Notes under the pieces: generated by a model
What the model saw: only the letters and a program-made list of their open reading frames with translations
Database searches by the model: none
Told to the model about the DNA's origin: nothing
Shown here: piece by piece, positions 1 to 6,379 of the stretch
Layout: each line of letters begins with the position of its first letter
How positions within the stretch are numbered: the first letter of the stretch is position 1
Origin: a virus
Virus record (IMG/VR): IMGVR_UViG_3300038701_002468
Coordinates: 1-41,534 of that record
Reading direction: 5' to 3' (one strand)
Length of the DNA stretch: 41,534 nt
Translations under genes and position numbers: made by a program

Positions 1-221
1 ATGTAGGCTTCTAGTTCATCAGTCGTCATTTTTTCTGATAAAACGAAAATAGCTGCAAAAATGTCTTGGATCCTGGAAACTGTTAAGCTGCTTCCTTTGA
101 TGAATTTGCCCCAAGTGTATTTGCTTACGTTGGCTTTTTTTGAAATATCCGATGGCGTGATATCGTGTCTGAGCATCATGTGACGGACTATTTCAGCCGT
201 TCCTTTGGTGTATTGATTCAT
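1..221 (-). CDS. Small HTH DNA-binding protein, N-terminal part (gene continues at 41319-41406 across the circle)
   Basis: The reading frame starts at an ATG at 221, preceded by an AAAGGA Shine-Dalgarno, and runs off the left end. Joined to the right end through the terminal repeat it gives a 102-residue protein that stops at 41319. Residues about 20-55 read as a helix-turn-helix (DITPSDISKKANVSKYTWGK, then FIKGSSLTVSRIQ), the form of small XRE/Cro-like phage regulators. It opens the leftward early operon just after the HNH-like gene. Its leader holds the ACCCAC-loop hairpin. A second small HTH gene follows at 41018-41233. A role in early or lysogeny control is inference; the operator is unknown. 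Confidence 0.75.
   Translation of the reverse strand, partial: MNQYTKGTAEIVRHMMLRHDITPSDISKKANVSKYTWGKFIKGSSLTVSRIQDIFAAIFVLSEKMTTDELEAY
2..127 (+). repeat. Left copy of 126-bp terminal direct repeat
   Basis: Bases 2-127 are identical to 41408-41533. The bases just outside differ: base 1 is A against G, and base 128 is C against T. The repeat lies inside the coding sequence of the junction HTH gene, which becomes one open frame when the two copies are merged. This is either assembly overlap of a circular molecule or a real short terminal redundancy; the sequence alone does not decide. Confidence 0.9.
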
Positions 222-266
222 TTCTTATTCCTTTCTTTGTTTGTTTAAATGGCTAGTGGGTTAGCC
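222..266 (-). promoter_or_regulatory. ACCCAC-hexaloop leader hairpin before the junction HTH gene
   Basis: On the minus strand a 5-bp stem, GGCTA with TAGCC, closes a hexaloop ACCCAC (251-266). It is followed by TTTA, then AACAAACAAAG and the AAAGGA ribosome binding site of the gene starting at 221. The stop codon TAA of the upstream HNH-like gene lies inside the hairpin. The same loop with different but complementary stems recurs at 6352, 9086, 12561, 27544 and 34708. A regulatory RNA role is inference. Confidence 0.65.
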
Positions 267-665
267 GCAATATAATGCTGTATCGTTAATATTCCAGAAA
301 TCCAGACGTTCCTCAGACCTCTCAAGCCTTAGTTGCTTGCTTCTAGGGTTTTTGGATCTGTTAATCTGTAGATTTCTTGGGTGGTAATCGGCATTGTCTT
401 TTTTAAGTGAAATGCGGTCATTCATATTGGGATTCCAATCAGTGAATTGAATGACAACTTCTCTTAAAAGCGATCTTCTTGAACTTCCTGATGCGTGATT
501 AATTCTGACTAGCAATCTATCGCCATCGTAATAAGGTCTTAAAAACTGTCCACCACGTCTTGTAGTGTAAACTGTTCCGTTAACGTCGATGAAATAATCT
601 GTTGTGCCTGTGAACTGCTTGAAACCCATAGAAAATAGGTCGCAAGGACGTAATCCTTTACTCAT
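261..665 (-). CDS. HNH/NUMOD-like DNA-binding protein
   Basis: The 134-residue protein starts at the ATG at 665, which has AAGGAG eight bases upstream. The frame is open up to an ATG at 749, but that one has no ribosome binding site. The pattern DYFIDVNGTVYTTRRGGQFL resembles the NUMOD4-type repeat found beside HNH homing endonucleases. The later segment NDRISLKKDNADYHPRNLQI resembles the H..DGN..NN..NL part of an HNH fold, but the catalytic histidines are not all visible. It may be a DNA-binding regulator derived from an HNH enzyme. It is the first gene of the leftward operon, facing the 700-base control region. Confidence 0.6.
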   Translation of the reverse strand: MSKGLRPCDLFSMGFKQFTGTTDYFIDVNGTVYTTRRGGQFLRPYYDGDRLLVRINHASGSSRRSLLREVVIQFTDWNPNMNDRISLKKDNADYHPRNLQINRSKNPRSKQLRLERSEERLDFWNINDTALYCG

Positions 666-853
666 TTCTTTCTCCTTAGCAATGTTTGTAGTTGAACCTG
701 CAACTCCTGGGACGGAAATTGTCGGCTCCTGTCCATTGTAGGCTTTCATGTGGGTTGGTTGTCAAATGAAAAAATGAAATAATTGGGAGGATGGCTGAGA
801 TCGTGATTATTATTGAGAAGAAATTTTTTAGGTGTGTGTCGAAAAATCACATA

Positions 854-866
854 TCACAAATTGTGA
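854..866. promoter_or_regulatory. Palindromic operator-like site
   Basis: TCACAA and TTGTGA are perfect inverted arms around one central A. The site lies about 190 bases upstream of the first gene of the leftward operon, a natural place for a repressor operator. The binding protein is unknown; the XRE protein at 2872-3189 and the two small HTH proteins are candidates. Confidence 0.45.
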
Positions 867-874
867 CCTTTAAA

Positions 875-923
875 ATGTAACAAATGACACCCGAAAAAGG
901 TCAGTGAGTGCTGGTTGTTACAT
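875..923. repeat. 9-bp perfect inverted repeat with 31-base spacer
   Basis: ATGTAACAA at 875-883 is the exact reverse complement of TTGTTACAT at 915-923. It sits next to the operator-like palindrome at 854-866. It could be a pair of half-sites for a looping regulator, or a cruciform near an origin. Confidence 0.4.
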
Positions 924-1449
924 ATTAGGGAGAGGGGGAATAAAATTGGGGGATGGTAAAATAAAACTAGCGCAGCAGACAAGACCCCCACCCCCCCCTA
1001 TCAAATCAAAAATCGAATCCCTTTCAAATCCTTTGTATAAGCCTCATCATTCAAAGGTATACAAGCACATACATAATTAAAAACACACGCTTAAAACGAA
1101 TATATAGGCTTCATAAAGTGTAATTATCCGTACATTATAGCTGGCCAATGGCTACTGCTACCTAGCTGGCAACTTTCCTCAACGATATCAAAGACTTAGC
1201 CAGCAATGTTCTACAATGTTTCTTGTGGAACAATTTTAGACAAGACTGGACAAGATAAATCGTTCACAGATGCTTGAACGACTAGCATTTCAACCCTTCA
1301 GCTTCGCATTTTATTTTACTTATCCACACTCTCAATCAAGCTAATAGTCAGCCTCTATTACATTCTATTAATCAATCTATTTATAAATACACCTACTCTT
1401 TCATTTGTTTTTCCATTAAACTTTAAGTCAAACAAACAAGGAAAGAAAA

Positions 1450-2268
1450 ATGTCTTCAAAAGAAATTATCAAAAACTTTTCATCTAACTATTTAAACAAG
1501 ACAACAAAATCTCAAGCTGTTGCAATTTTAAATGACTTCATAGATGAGATAAAAATCAAAAAACTAAGCAGCTTAAAAATTAATCATCTAATTAAATACA
1601 GAGACATTCTGATTGCTAATAAATATAAACCAGCAACGATTCAACAGAAGTTTTCTTTTATAAAAAGCTTCTTAGATTATTTAGTTGGTGAAAATATGAT
1701 TGATAACAATCCAACCTCTAAAGTTAATCTTCCCAAAATTAAGAAACAGAATCATGCTAGAAATAACACAATCACTTCTATCGAAGCTAAAAAAGTTTTA
1801 GATGCGACTGACAACGAAAGAGATTATTTAATTATTTGGTTTGCTCTTTTTCTAGGTTTAAGAAGAAGTGAAATTGCTGGCTTGAAAGTTAAAGACATAA
1901 GCTATGGCTTAATTAAAATCAATGGCAAAGGGGACAAGGATCGTGAAGTTCCAATTCCATATTCTATTGCTGATAAATGTAGAAAAATTGCTGGTGATAA
2001 ATATATATTTCAAGGACAGGGAAAAGCTAAGCATATTGCCGCCATGACTGTTTACAGAATAGTTACCAAGCTGTGTTTCAAAAGACTGGGAAAGCATGTT
2101 TACCCTCATGCTGCCAGAGCTTCATTTGCAACTAATGCACTCTCTAAGACTCAAAATGTAGTTGATATCGGTCGAATCATGGGTCACTCATCACCAAAAA
2201 CTACAATGCTCTATGACAGCTCTGACTCTAATCAGTTAAAGAATACAATGAGGGATTTTTGGGATTGA
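1450..2268 (+). CDS. Xer-like tyrosine recombinase
   Basis: This 272-residue site-specific recombinase has a SAM-like core-binding domain (about 1-95) and a catalytic domain (about 108-270). The full catalytic set is visible: R138 in GLRRSE, K160/K163 in GKGDKD, H220 and R223 in HAAR, H246 in GHSSP and Y255 in LYDSS. Its length and lack of an arm-binding N-terminal domain resemble XerC/XerD and small integrases. The phage integrase at 33497 is a separate, larger type. The start has AAGGAAAG upstream and follows an AAACAAACAAGG leader without the hairpin. Possible jobs are dimer resolution of the circular genome, integration at a dif-like site, or a second integration system. Confidence 0.88.
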   Translation: MSSKEIIKNFSSNYLNKTTKSQAVAILNDFIDEIKIKKLSSLKINHLIKYRDILIANKYKPATIQQKFSFIKSFLDYLVGENMIDNNPTSKVNLPKIKKQNHARNNTITSIEAKKVLDATDNERDYLIIWFALFLGLRRSEIAGLKVKDISYGLIKINGKGDKDREVPIPYSIADKCRKIAGDKYIFQGQGKAKHIAAMTVYRIVTKLCFKRLGKHVYPHAARASFATNALSKTQNVVDIGRIMGHSSPKTTMLYDSSDSNQLKNTMRDFWD

Positions 2269-2411
2269 TCAAACTAATCAATTAACCAACCAGCCAACCA
2301 ACTGACTAGAATCACCGCATTCAACCAAGTAAATTCTAGCTGATTTTTGTTTACAAAATCATTAACCAATCATTCTGCCGATAGCTATTGGCAATCTATT
2401 CCAATATAAAT

Positions 2412-2475
2412 AAAGTAGCTTCAACAAACAAAGACTCCTAGCTGCTCTTTATTCCCACTAAAGGGCGGCTACTTT
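2412..2475. promoter_or_regulatory. Compound stem-loop 3' of the recombinase gene
   Basis: AAAGTAGC at 2412-2419 pairs with GCTACTTT at 2468-2475. Inside is a second hairpin, CTCTTTA (2445-2451) with TAAAGGG (2459-2465), closing the loop TTCCCAC. The tract AACAAACAAAG lies before the inner hairpin, the reverse of the order in the other leaders. On the minus strand the outer stem is followed by TTTATTTATATT, so it may also terminate the operon ending at 2469. It could alternatively be a retroregulatory 3' structure of the recombinase message. Confidence 0.4.
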
Positions 2476-2588
2476 GATCTATTAAATCTCTCAGTAACTT
2501 CTAAAAGCAACACAGGCACAAAGAAAATAAGAAAAGGAATGATTGCATACACCAACCATTCCTGGAATTCAGTCATTTGATAGGTCAT
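2469..2588 (-). CDS. Tiny single-pass membrane protein, lysogeny module
   Basis: A 39-residue frame starts at the ATG at 2588 (or at the in-frame ATG four codons later). It ends with a basic tail after one hydrophobic helix, roughly WLVYAIIPFLIFFVPVLLL at residues 11-29. It lies 56 bases downstream of the secreted-protein gene on the same strand, in the probable lysogenic operon headed by the XRE repressor. No clear Shine-Dalgarno precedes it, which lowers confidence. Small membrane proteins expressed from prophages often exclude superinfecting phage; here that is only inference. Confidence 0.5.
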   Translation of the reverse strand: MTYQMTEFQEWLVYAIIPFLIFFVPVLLLEVTERFNRSK

Positions 2589-2644
2589 ATAAGACCATTA
2601 TCACATGCTTATTAATTTTTCAGTAAATTATTCAGATAAGGATA

Positions 2645-2863
2645 TTACATACCGGCTTGAGCATAAGCCATGCCCTTCTTTAGGCCTTCTCTGTAGTCGT
2701 TAGATCCGATAGGTGTAATTGGAGCTATTGGGCAAATAGGTACTATAGCAATATCACCTTTTACGGCCTTGTAGCCCTCTTTGAAGCCAGCACAAAATTC
2801 AGCTTGACCGGCAAGCAAGCTAGTAGACATAAATAAAACAGCTAAAATGATTAGATTTTTCAT
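2645..2863 (-). CDS. Small secreted protein, lysogenic conversion candidate
   Basis: The 72-residue protein begins with a clear Sec signal peptide (basic MKN, hydrophobic core to about residue 18, then LLAG). The mature part of about 53 residues has two cysteines, one in EFCAGF and one in the proline-rich ICPIAPITPIG, and a repeated GYK/GMA-type GxxxG pattern. It follows the repressor stop by 8 bases with AGGGGA as ribosome binding site, so repressor and secreted protein are probably cotranscribed in the lysogen. That position marks it as a gene expressed from the prophage and acting outside the cytoplasm. The function is not recognised. Confidence 0.75.
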   Translation of the reverse strand: MKNLIILAVLFMSTSLLAGQAEFCAGFKEGYKAVKGDIAIVPICPIAPITPIGSNDYREGLKKGMAYAQAGM

Positions 2864-2871
2864 AAATTCCC

Positions 2872-3189
2872 CTATTTCTTAATTATATCATAGCCCAAAT
2901 GATCCAGCACAACCTTGAAGTCATCTGATTCTACAATGTTTTTTATTGAGTTGGTTAATAGTTGGCTTGGAGCTGATTTGCTCTCAATACCCAAAAGCTC
3001 ATCTGATGTAATCCCTAAAGCTAAGGATAGCGGCTTGATCATGTCCATACTGGGCTTTTTGCGTCCATTTTCCCAGTTGGCAATAGTTATCCTTGCAATT
3101 CCAGTGGCCTCAGCAAGGGCCTCTTGAGTTATCCCAAGGCGCTTTCTGGCTGACAAAAGATTAGACGAAAAGTTCAAATTGTTTCCCAT
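2872..3189 (-). CDS. XRE-family phage repressor (cI-like)
   Basis: This 105-residue DNA-binding protein has a lambda-repressor-type HTH at about 10-65: LSARKRLGITQEALAEATGI, then ARITIANWENGRKKPS. The C-terminal 35 residues are short and lack the LexA/cI self-cleavage peptidase fold, so induction would need another mechanism, such as an antirepressor or the HExxH protein at 34718. The ATG at 3189 is preferred over a TTG at 3198. It is divergent from the rightward early operon, with inverted repeats in between. It most likely maintains lysogeny. Confidence 0.85.
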   Translation of the reverse strand: MGNNLNFSSNLLSARKRLGITQEALAEATGIARITIANWENGRKKPSMDMIKPLSLALGITSDELLGIESKSAPSQLLTNSIKNIVESDDFKVVLDHLGYDIIKK

Positions 3190-3273
3190 AATGAACAATG
3201 TTTCTTTTTAATTAAAAAAACTATTGCCAACTGGAAATAATAAAAATATATTATCTCCATCAGGAAACATTCA

Positions 3274-3288
3274 CAGACAGGAAGTCTG
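3274..3288. promoter_or_regulatory. Inverted repeat, possible repressor operator
   Basis: CAGAC and GTCTG flank the pentamer AGGAA in the region between the repressor and the rightward operon. A longer pair, ATCTAC (3303-3308) and GTAGAT (3331-3336), lies just downstream. Their position between divergent operons suggests operators, but the arms do not match the site at 3412-3435 closely. Confidence 0.35.
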
Positions 3289-3411
3289 CTAATAACTAAA
3301 AAATCTACTCGCTCACCGCCAAGATCGTAAGTAGATACACAAAGGACGTGCCAAAGTGACAACAGCAAAACTTCTAACACCAATTCAAACTATATTCAAT
3401 TACGTCAAAAA

Positions 3412-3463
3412 ACTGTCGTGCAAATATTTGACAGTGACCCCATGTGAAAGCCTAAACTATAAA
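3412..3463 (+). promoter_or_regulatory. Rightward early promoter with overlapping palindrome
   Basis: A consensus -35 hexamer TTGACA is at 3428-3433. Possible -10 elements are TAAACT at 3453-3458 (spacing 19) or TATAAA at 3458-3463 (paired with GTGACC at 3434, spacing 18). The -35 lies in the inverted repeat ACTGTC (3412-3417)/GACAGT (3430-3435), and CAAATATTTG at 3421-3430 is itself a perfect palindrome. A repressor bound here would block the promoter, as expected of the phage switch. Non-ideal spacing lowers confidence in the exact hexamers. Confidence 0.5.
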
Positions 3464-3518
3464 AAGCGAGAAATACGCAGAAATAAGATAATTATTAAAG
3501 CCGGAGAGAGAGTTCATA

Positions 3519-3586
3519 GGTCTAGTAATCAAATACTTAGTCCCACCCTATTAAACCCTCTTTATTCTCCAGCCAAACAAACAAAG
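3519..3586 (+). promoter_or_regulatory. Weak copy of the CCCAC hairpin leader, right operon
   Basis: GGTCTAGTA (3519-3527) can pair with TATTAAACC (3549-3557) with one mismatch and one wobble. The enclosed loop holds TCCCAC at 3541-3546. It is followed by AAACAAACAAAG and AAAGG, but no start codon comes directly after. This matches the layout at 9086-9127, where a long structured leader intervenes before the gene. Confidence 0.35.
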
Positions 3587-3649
3587 CAAAGGCCAACATA
3601 GAAATGAAGGTCTAGCTCCTGATTCTGACTATATCCTAGTTTCTAAATC

Positions 3650-3736
3650 AGGCGCAACAGTAATTAAGTTATTTCTAAGTTTTTTGAGCACTTAGTCAAT
3701 TAATGCGCCTTGTTGATAACCCGCTATCCAGCAAGG
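3650..3736 (+). promoter_or_regulatory. Structured leader with two mutually exclusive stems
   Basis: AGGCGCA (3650-3656) pairs with TGCGCCT (3704-3710). Inside, TAATT (3661-3665) pairs with AATTA (3698-3702), and CTAAGT (3675-3680) with ACTTAG (3690-3695), giving a long imperfect hairpin. CCTTG (3708-3712) can instead pair with CAAGG (3732-3736), which would break the outer stem. It lies between the early promoter and the first rightward gene at 3763. An attenuator-like switch or an origin element are both possible. Confidence 0.4.
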
Positions 3737-3762
3737 GCAATTAACAAGCAAAGGAGAGGGGA

Positions 3763-3912
3763 ATGGAAAACCATCAGCAATTAACTCAATTTTGGAGCGA
3801 TCTCAGAGCGGCTTGTAACGAAAATGACCTAGAGAAGCTACTAGAGCTAGTTCAACCAAGTGTTTATGACATTTACGAGGAAACTGAGCAAATGGAAAGC
3901 GAGGTTAAATAA
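3763..3912 (+). CDS. Small acidic protein, first gene of the rightward operon
   Basis: A 49-residue frame with an excellent ribosome binding site (AAGGAGAGGGG) whose TAA overlaps the ATG of the replication gene (TAATG), so the two are translationally coupled. The protein is acidic and helical, with DLEKLLELVQPSVYDIYEE in the middle. No family is recognised. Position and coupling suggest an early or replication-associated function. Confidence 0.75.
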   Translation: MENHQQLTQFWSDLRAACNENDLEKLLELVQPSVYDIYEETEQMESEVK

Positions 3913-4760
3913 TGGCTTACGGAGAAAGTAAAAGCGACACAGGCTTCTGGTTCAAGCACTCTGCGATTGCCGGAAAAGATGAAAAGATCATGCAGATGAT
4001 TGATGATATGGGCAAAGAGTCATACTTCTACTTTTTTACTATTTTAGAAATGTGCACTGAAAAATATTACCAAACACCAGTAAAAGAAAGAACTAACACT
4101 TTTAAGTTTCATACGAGATTTCTTAGGGATAGGCTTAGAATAAACACTCGTAAACTCAACATATACTTAGTTTATCTTCAAGATAAGTTCAATATAAACT
4201 CAACTTATATTGAGTCTTCACTCCAGATAAATATTCCTAACCTACCGAAATATATGGGAAATGAAACCGTAGAGAAAGAGAAAGAGAAAGAGAAAGAGAA
4301 AGAGAATATATTATGTATTGTTGATAAATCAACAACACCGAAAGAGCCCCTAAAAATTGTTAGTGAAACCATCGAACTTCCATTAGAAGAAAAACCAAAG
4401 AAAGCTAATAATTCAAAGCACAGAGAAAAAGCCAAAGAGATACTTGAGCTACTAAACAAAAAAGCTAGCAAGAAATATAGGCCAGTTAATACCAATCTCG
4501 ACTTGATAATTTCACGCCTAAAAGAAGGCTATGAATTCAGTGATTTTGAGCACGTTATCAGCAACAAATCTATCGAGTGGTTAGCCGATGAAAAAATGAA
4601 CAAGTTTTTACGCCCAAAAACCCTGTTTTCCAAGACAAACTTCGCAAACTATACAGGAGAGGAAAAAATTGAGTCCATAGAGGCCCAAATTAAAGCCATA
4701 GACGATGAAATCAACCAGACCCTAGCAGATGCCTTCGATAAAGTGGAGCCTTGGATATGA
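3912..4760 (+). CDS. Phage replication initiation protein (DnaD-like, conserved phage C-terminal domain)
   Basis: The 282-residue protein has an N-terminal winged-helix-like half (about 10-115; GFWFKHSAIAGKDEKIMQMI, then a folded region with KFHTRFLRDRLRI). A charged linker of alternating Lys-Glu (120-131) follows. The C-terminal domain (about 170-250) has the pattern of the conserved phage C-terminal domain: HREKAKEILELLNKKASKKY, I.SRLKEGYEFSDFEHVI, W..D.KM..FLRP.TLF. Such proteins recruit the helicase to the phage origin. The next gene, overlapping by 4 bases, is the DnaB-like ATPase, as expected of an initiator/helicase pair. Confidence 0.75.
   Translation: MAYGESKSDTGFWFKHSAIAGKDEKIMQMIDDMGKESYFYFFTILEMCTEKYYQTPVKERTNTFKFHTRFLRDRLRINTRKLNIYLVYLQDKFNINSTYIESSLQINIPNLPKYMGNETVEKEKEKEKEKENILCIVDKSTTPKEPLKIVSETIELPLEEKPKKANNSKHREKAKEILELLNKKASKKYRPVNTNLDLIISRLKEGYEFSDFEHVISNKSIEWLADEKMNKFLRPKTLFSKTNFANYTGEEKIESIEAQIKAIDDEINQTLADAFDKVEPWI
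4272..4306 (+). repeat. GAGAAA hexanucleotide tandem repeat
   Basis: Five perfect GAGAAA units are followed by a partial sixth. They lie in frame in the replication gene and encode the alternating Glu-Lys linker. Because the unit is six bases, slippage would change linker length without a frameshift. Confidence 0.9.
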
Positions 4761-5623
4761 GCCATTTTCAAGACAATCAGAAAATAGAGCTAGAGCTGCA
4801 AAAAAAGAGTGTTATGAATCATGTAACCTCGATGACTTTTTTAGGTCAGCACAAGGGTTTTCGTGATGGAAAAATGCACGTTATTTCAGCTCCCACAGAT
4901 AGCGGTAAATCTACTCTAGTTAGAACAATAATTTTAGACCATTTAACAGCCAATCAAGAAATGACAATTTTTCTCTACTTATCAGAAGAAACCACGATCG
5001 ATTTTAAAGTTGAGATGCTCCAAATTATCAAAGACATTCAGAAAGAATCCCCAGTAAGAGCGCAAAAACTACAAGATTTGTTTAATCACAACTTGGTTAT
5101 TTACAGCGAGCAAGATCCTGGAGTCAATGAACGTGATCCAATTACTATGGTTAATGACCTTGCTTTAATGTTTGCCGAGTCAGGAGCTCACATCTTAATT
5201 ATCGACAATCTCACTACTAGCGGAATGTATGCAGATAAACAGATTCATGTTCAATCGAGGATCGCCACAAGGGTTAAGAAAATGGCACAAACTTTTCAGG
5301 TTCCAGTTGTTCCAATTATGCACCTTGGAAAAGGTAAGGGTGTCGGTGCTGCTGGTGAGCCCTCAAAGGATGATGTTCGTGGTGGAGCTACAATTATTAA
5401 CTTGGCTGAGTTCAGTTACATGCTTCAAATGATTCAGATCGATGACAAAAAACACACTTTTGTTCGTGCTGATAAATCAAGGGGCTTCAATAAACTGCAT
5501 CAGTATTTTTCACTTGAGTACAATCCTAAAATGCAAATTTACCAGAAATGTATACCAGTGAAGTTCGCTAATTTTAAAGAGAAATTTAATCTAAGAAACC
5601 GTCTAACAGACAAGAAAAAATAA
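4757..5623 (+). CDS. DnaB-like replicative helicase / RecA-fold ATPase
   Basis: This 288-residue RecA-fold ATPase has Walker A APTDSGKS at about 45-52, Walker B HILIID at about 145-150, and a Q/R-rich later region (MAQTFQVPVVPIMHLGKGKG) like the DnaB C-terminal domain. The DnaB N-terminal primase-interaction domain is absent, so it is a short helicase of the phage type. The ATG at 4757 is chosen because GGAG lies eight bases upstream and it overlaps the initiator stop (ATGA). No primase gene is recognised, so priming is probably by the host. Confidence 0.82.
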   Translation: MSHFQDNQKIELELQKKSVMNHVTSMTFLGQHKGFRDGKMHVISAPTDSGKSTLVRTIILDHLTANQEMTIFLYLSEETTIDFKVEMLQIIKDIQKESPVRAQKLQDLFNHNLVIYSEQDPGVNERDPITMVNDLALMFAESGAHILIIDNLTTSGMYADKQIHVQSRIATRVKKMAQTFQVPVVPIMHLGKGKGVGAAGEPSKDDVRGGATIINLAEFSYMLQMIQIDDKKHTFVRADKSRGFNKLHQYFSLEYNPKMQIYQKCIPVKFANFKEKFNLRNRLTDKKK

Positions 5624-5632
5624 GGAGAATAA

Positions 5633-6379
5633 ATGATTAAACTAAATGGCCATGAAATAAAGCCAACCATTTTTCCAGATAAAACATCACAGATTTGGAA
5701 GATTAGTGATTTATTTGTTAATGGTCGCCAACAAATAACGTGGGAGTTTGAAAGTGAATCAGAAATAATTCAACTTAAGCAACTTGCCGATCTCGTAGAA
5801 TTTAAAAGATTCTCAGCCTCACTTTACATGCCCTATCTCCCATATGGAAGACAGGATAAGCCTGTTTCGGATATGCAGACATTTGCGCTTCTAAGTCTAT
5901 CCAGGATTATTAACAGCATGGGCTTCTGGGAAGTAAAAACACTTGATGCCCACTCTCGAAAATTTAATCATTTTTTTAAAAGTGCTGAAAATATCTTGCC
6001 TAACAAAGAAATACGAACAGCTCTCATAGCATCTAACCCCGATGTAATAGTTATTCCAGATAGTGGTGCAAAAAGGTATTTAGATATGCCAATCCTTGAG
6101 GGCTACCCATACTGCATTGGTGAAAAAGAAAGAGATGAAGCAACTGGATATATCACTAACTATGAAATTGATGGAGAAGTTGATTCAAGAAAATGTCTAA
6201 TCATTGACGACATTTGTGACGGTGGAATGACCTTTAAACTACTGGCAGCCGAGCTTCTAAGTCAAGGCGCAGCAGAGGTCAATCTATATGTCACTCACGG
6301 CATTTTTTCAAAAGGAATACAAACACTAAAAGACGCAGGAATTAATAGAATCTTTACCCACAAAGGAGAAATCAAATGA
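5633..6379 (+). CDS. prs: PRPP-synthetase-like enzyme (Prs/Adps-type)
   Basis: The 248-residue protein belongs to the ribose-phosphate pyrophosphokinase family. The ATP-binding loop PYLPYGRQDKPVS is at about 67-79, the metal-binding histidine in DAHS at about 107, and the PRPP loop IIDDICDGGMTF at about 190-201. It is shorter than bacterial PrsA (about 315 residues), as in other phages. It ends inside the start of nadV (overlap ATGA). Known family chemistry is pyrophosphate transfer from ATP to a ribose-5-phosphate group. Beside a NAMPT-like gene it either supplies PRPP or, as in NARP1 systems, makes ADP-ribose pyrophosphate. The sequence alone does not settle the substrate. Confidence 0.88.
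   Translation: MIKLNGHEIKPTIFPDKTSQIWKISDLFVNGRQQITWEFESESEIIQLKQLADLVEFKRFSASLYMPYLPYGRQDKPVSDMQTFALLSLSRIINSMGFWEVKTLDAHSRKFNHFFKSAENILPNKEIRTALIASNPDVIVIPDSGAKRYLDMPILEGYPYCIGEKERDEATGYITNYEIDGEVDSRKCLIIDDICDGGMTFKLLAAELLSQGAAEVNLYVTHGIFSKGIQTLKDAGINRIFTHKGEIK
6352..6365 (+). promoter_or_regulatory. ACCCAC-hexaloop hairpin over the nadV ribosome binding site
   Basis: CTTT (6352-6355) and AAAG (6362-6365) close the hexaloop ACCCAC. The 3' arm is the first part of the AAAGGAG Shine-Dalgarno of nadV, which starts at 6376, so the folded form hides it. The stem is short (four pairs plus one wobble) and lies in the end of the prs coding sequence. Confidence 0.5.

Larger units (their letters stand above)
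750..1449. promoter_or_regulatory. Gene-free control region between divergent early operons
   Basis: No credible gene is seen in these 700 bases. They lie between the leftward early operon (starting at 665) and the recombinase gene at 1450. They hold a near-perfect operator at 854-866, a 9-bp inverted repeat at 875-883/915-923, G- and C-tracts at 928-998, two direct copies of TAGCTGGC (1138-1145 and 1163-1170), an inverted pair TCGTTC/GAACGA (1260-1265/1276-1281), and repeated GACAAGA motifs near 979, 1231 and 1244. Candidate roles are early promoters with repressor sites, the replication origin, or binding sites of the neighbouring recombinase. No role can be assigned from sequence alone. 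Confidence 0.5.

Noticed and set aside
222-266. Leader hairpins as preQ1-I, guanidine-II or NAD+ riboswitches
   Set aside because: The hairpin plus A-rich tail recalls these small classes, but the loop sequence and lack of a conserved pseudoknot or ACGR loops do not match, and the stems vary freely.
261-749. Longer start (749) for the HNH-like protein
   Set aside because: No ribosome binding site at 749, while AAGGAG precedes the ATG at 665.
2535-2563. AGGAATG/CATTCCT hairpin read as a minus-strand terminator
   Set aside because: It lies inside the 39-codon membrane-protein frame, and its following T-rich stretch encodes the membrane helix; the structure at 2412-2475 is a better end.
4272-4306. 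GAGAAA repeat as on/off phase-variation switch
   Set aside because: The unit is six bases, so gain or loss keeps the reading frame.
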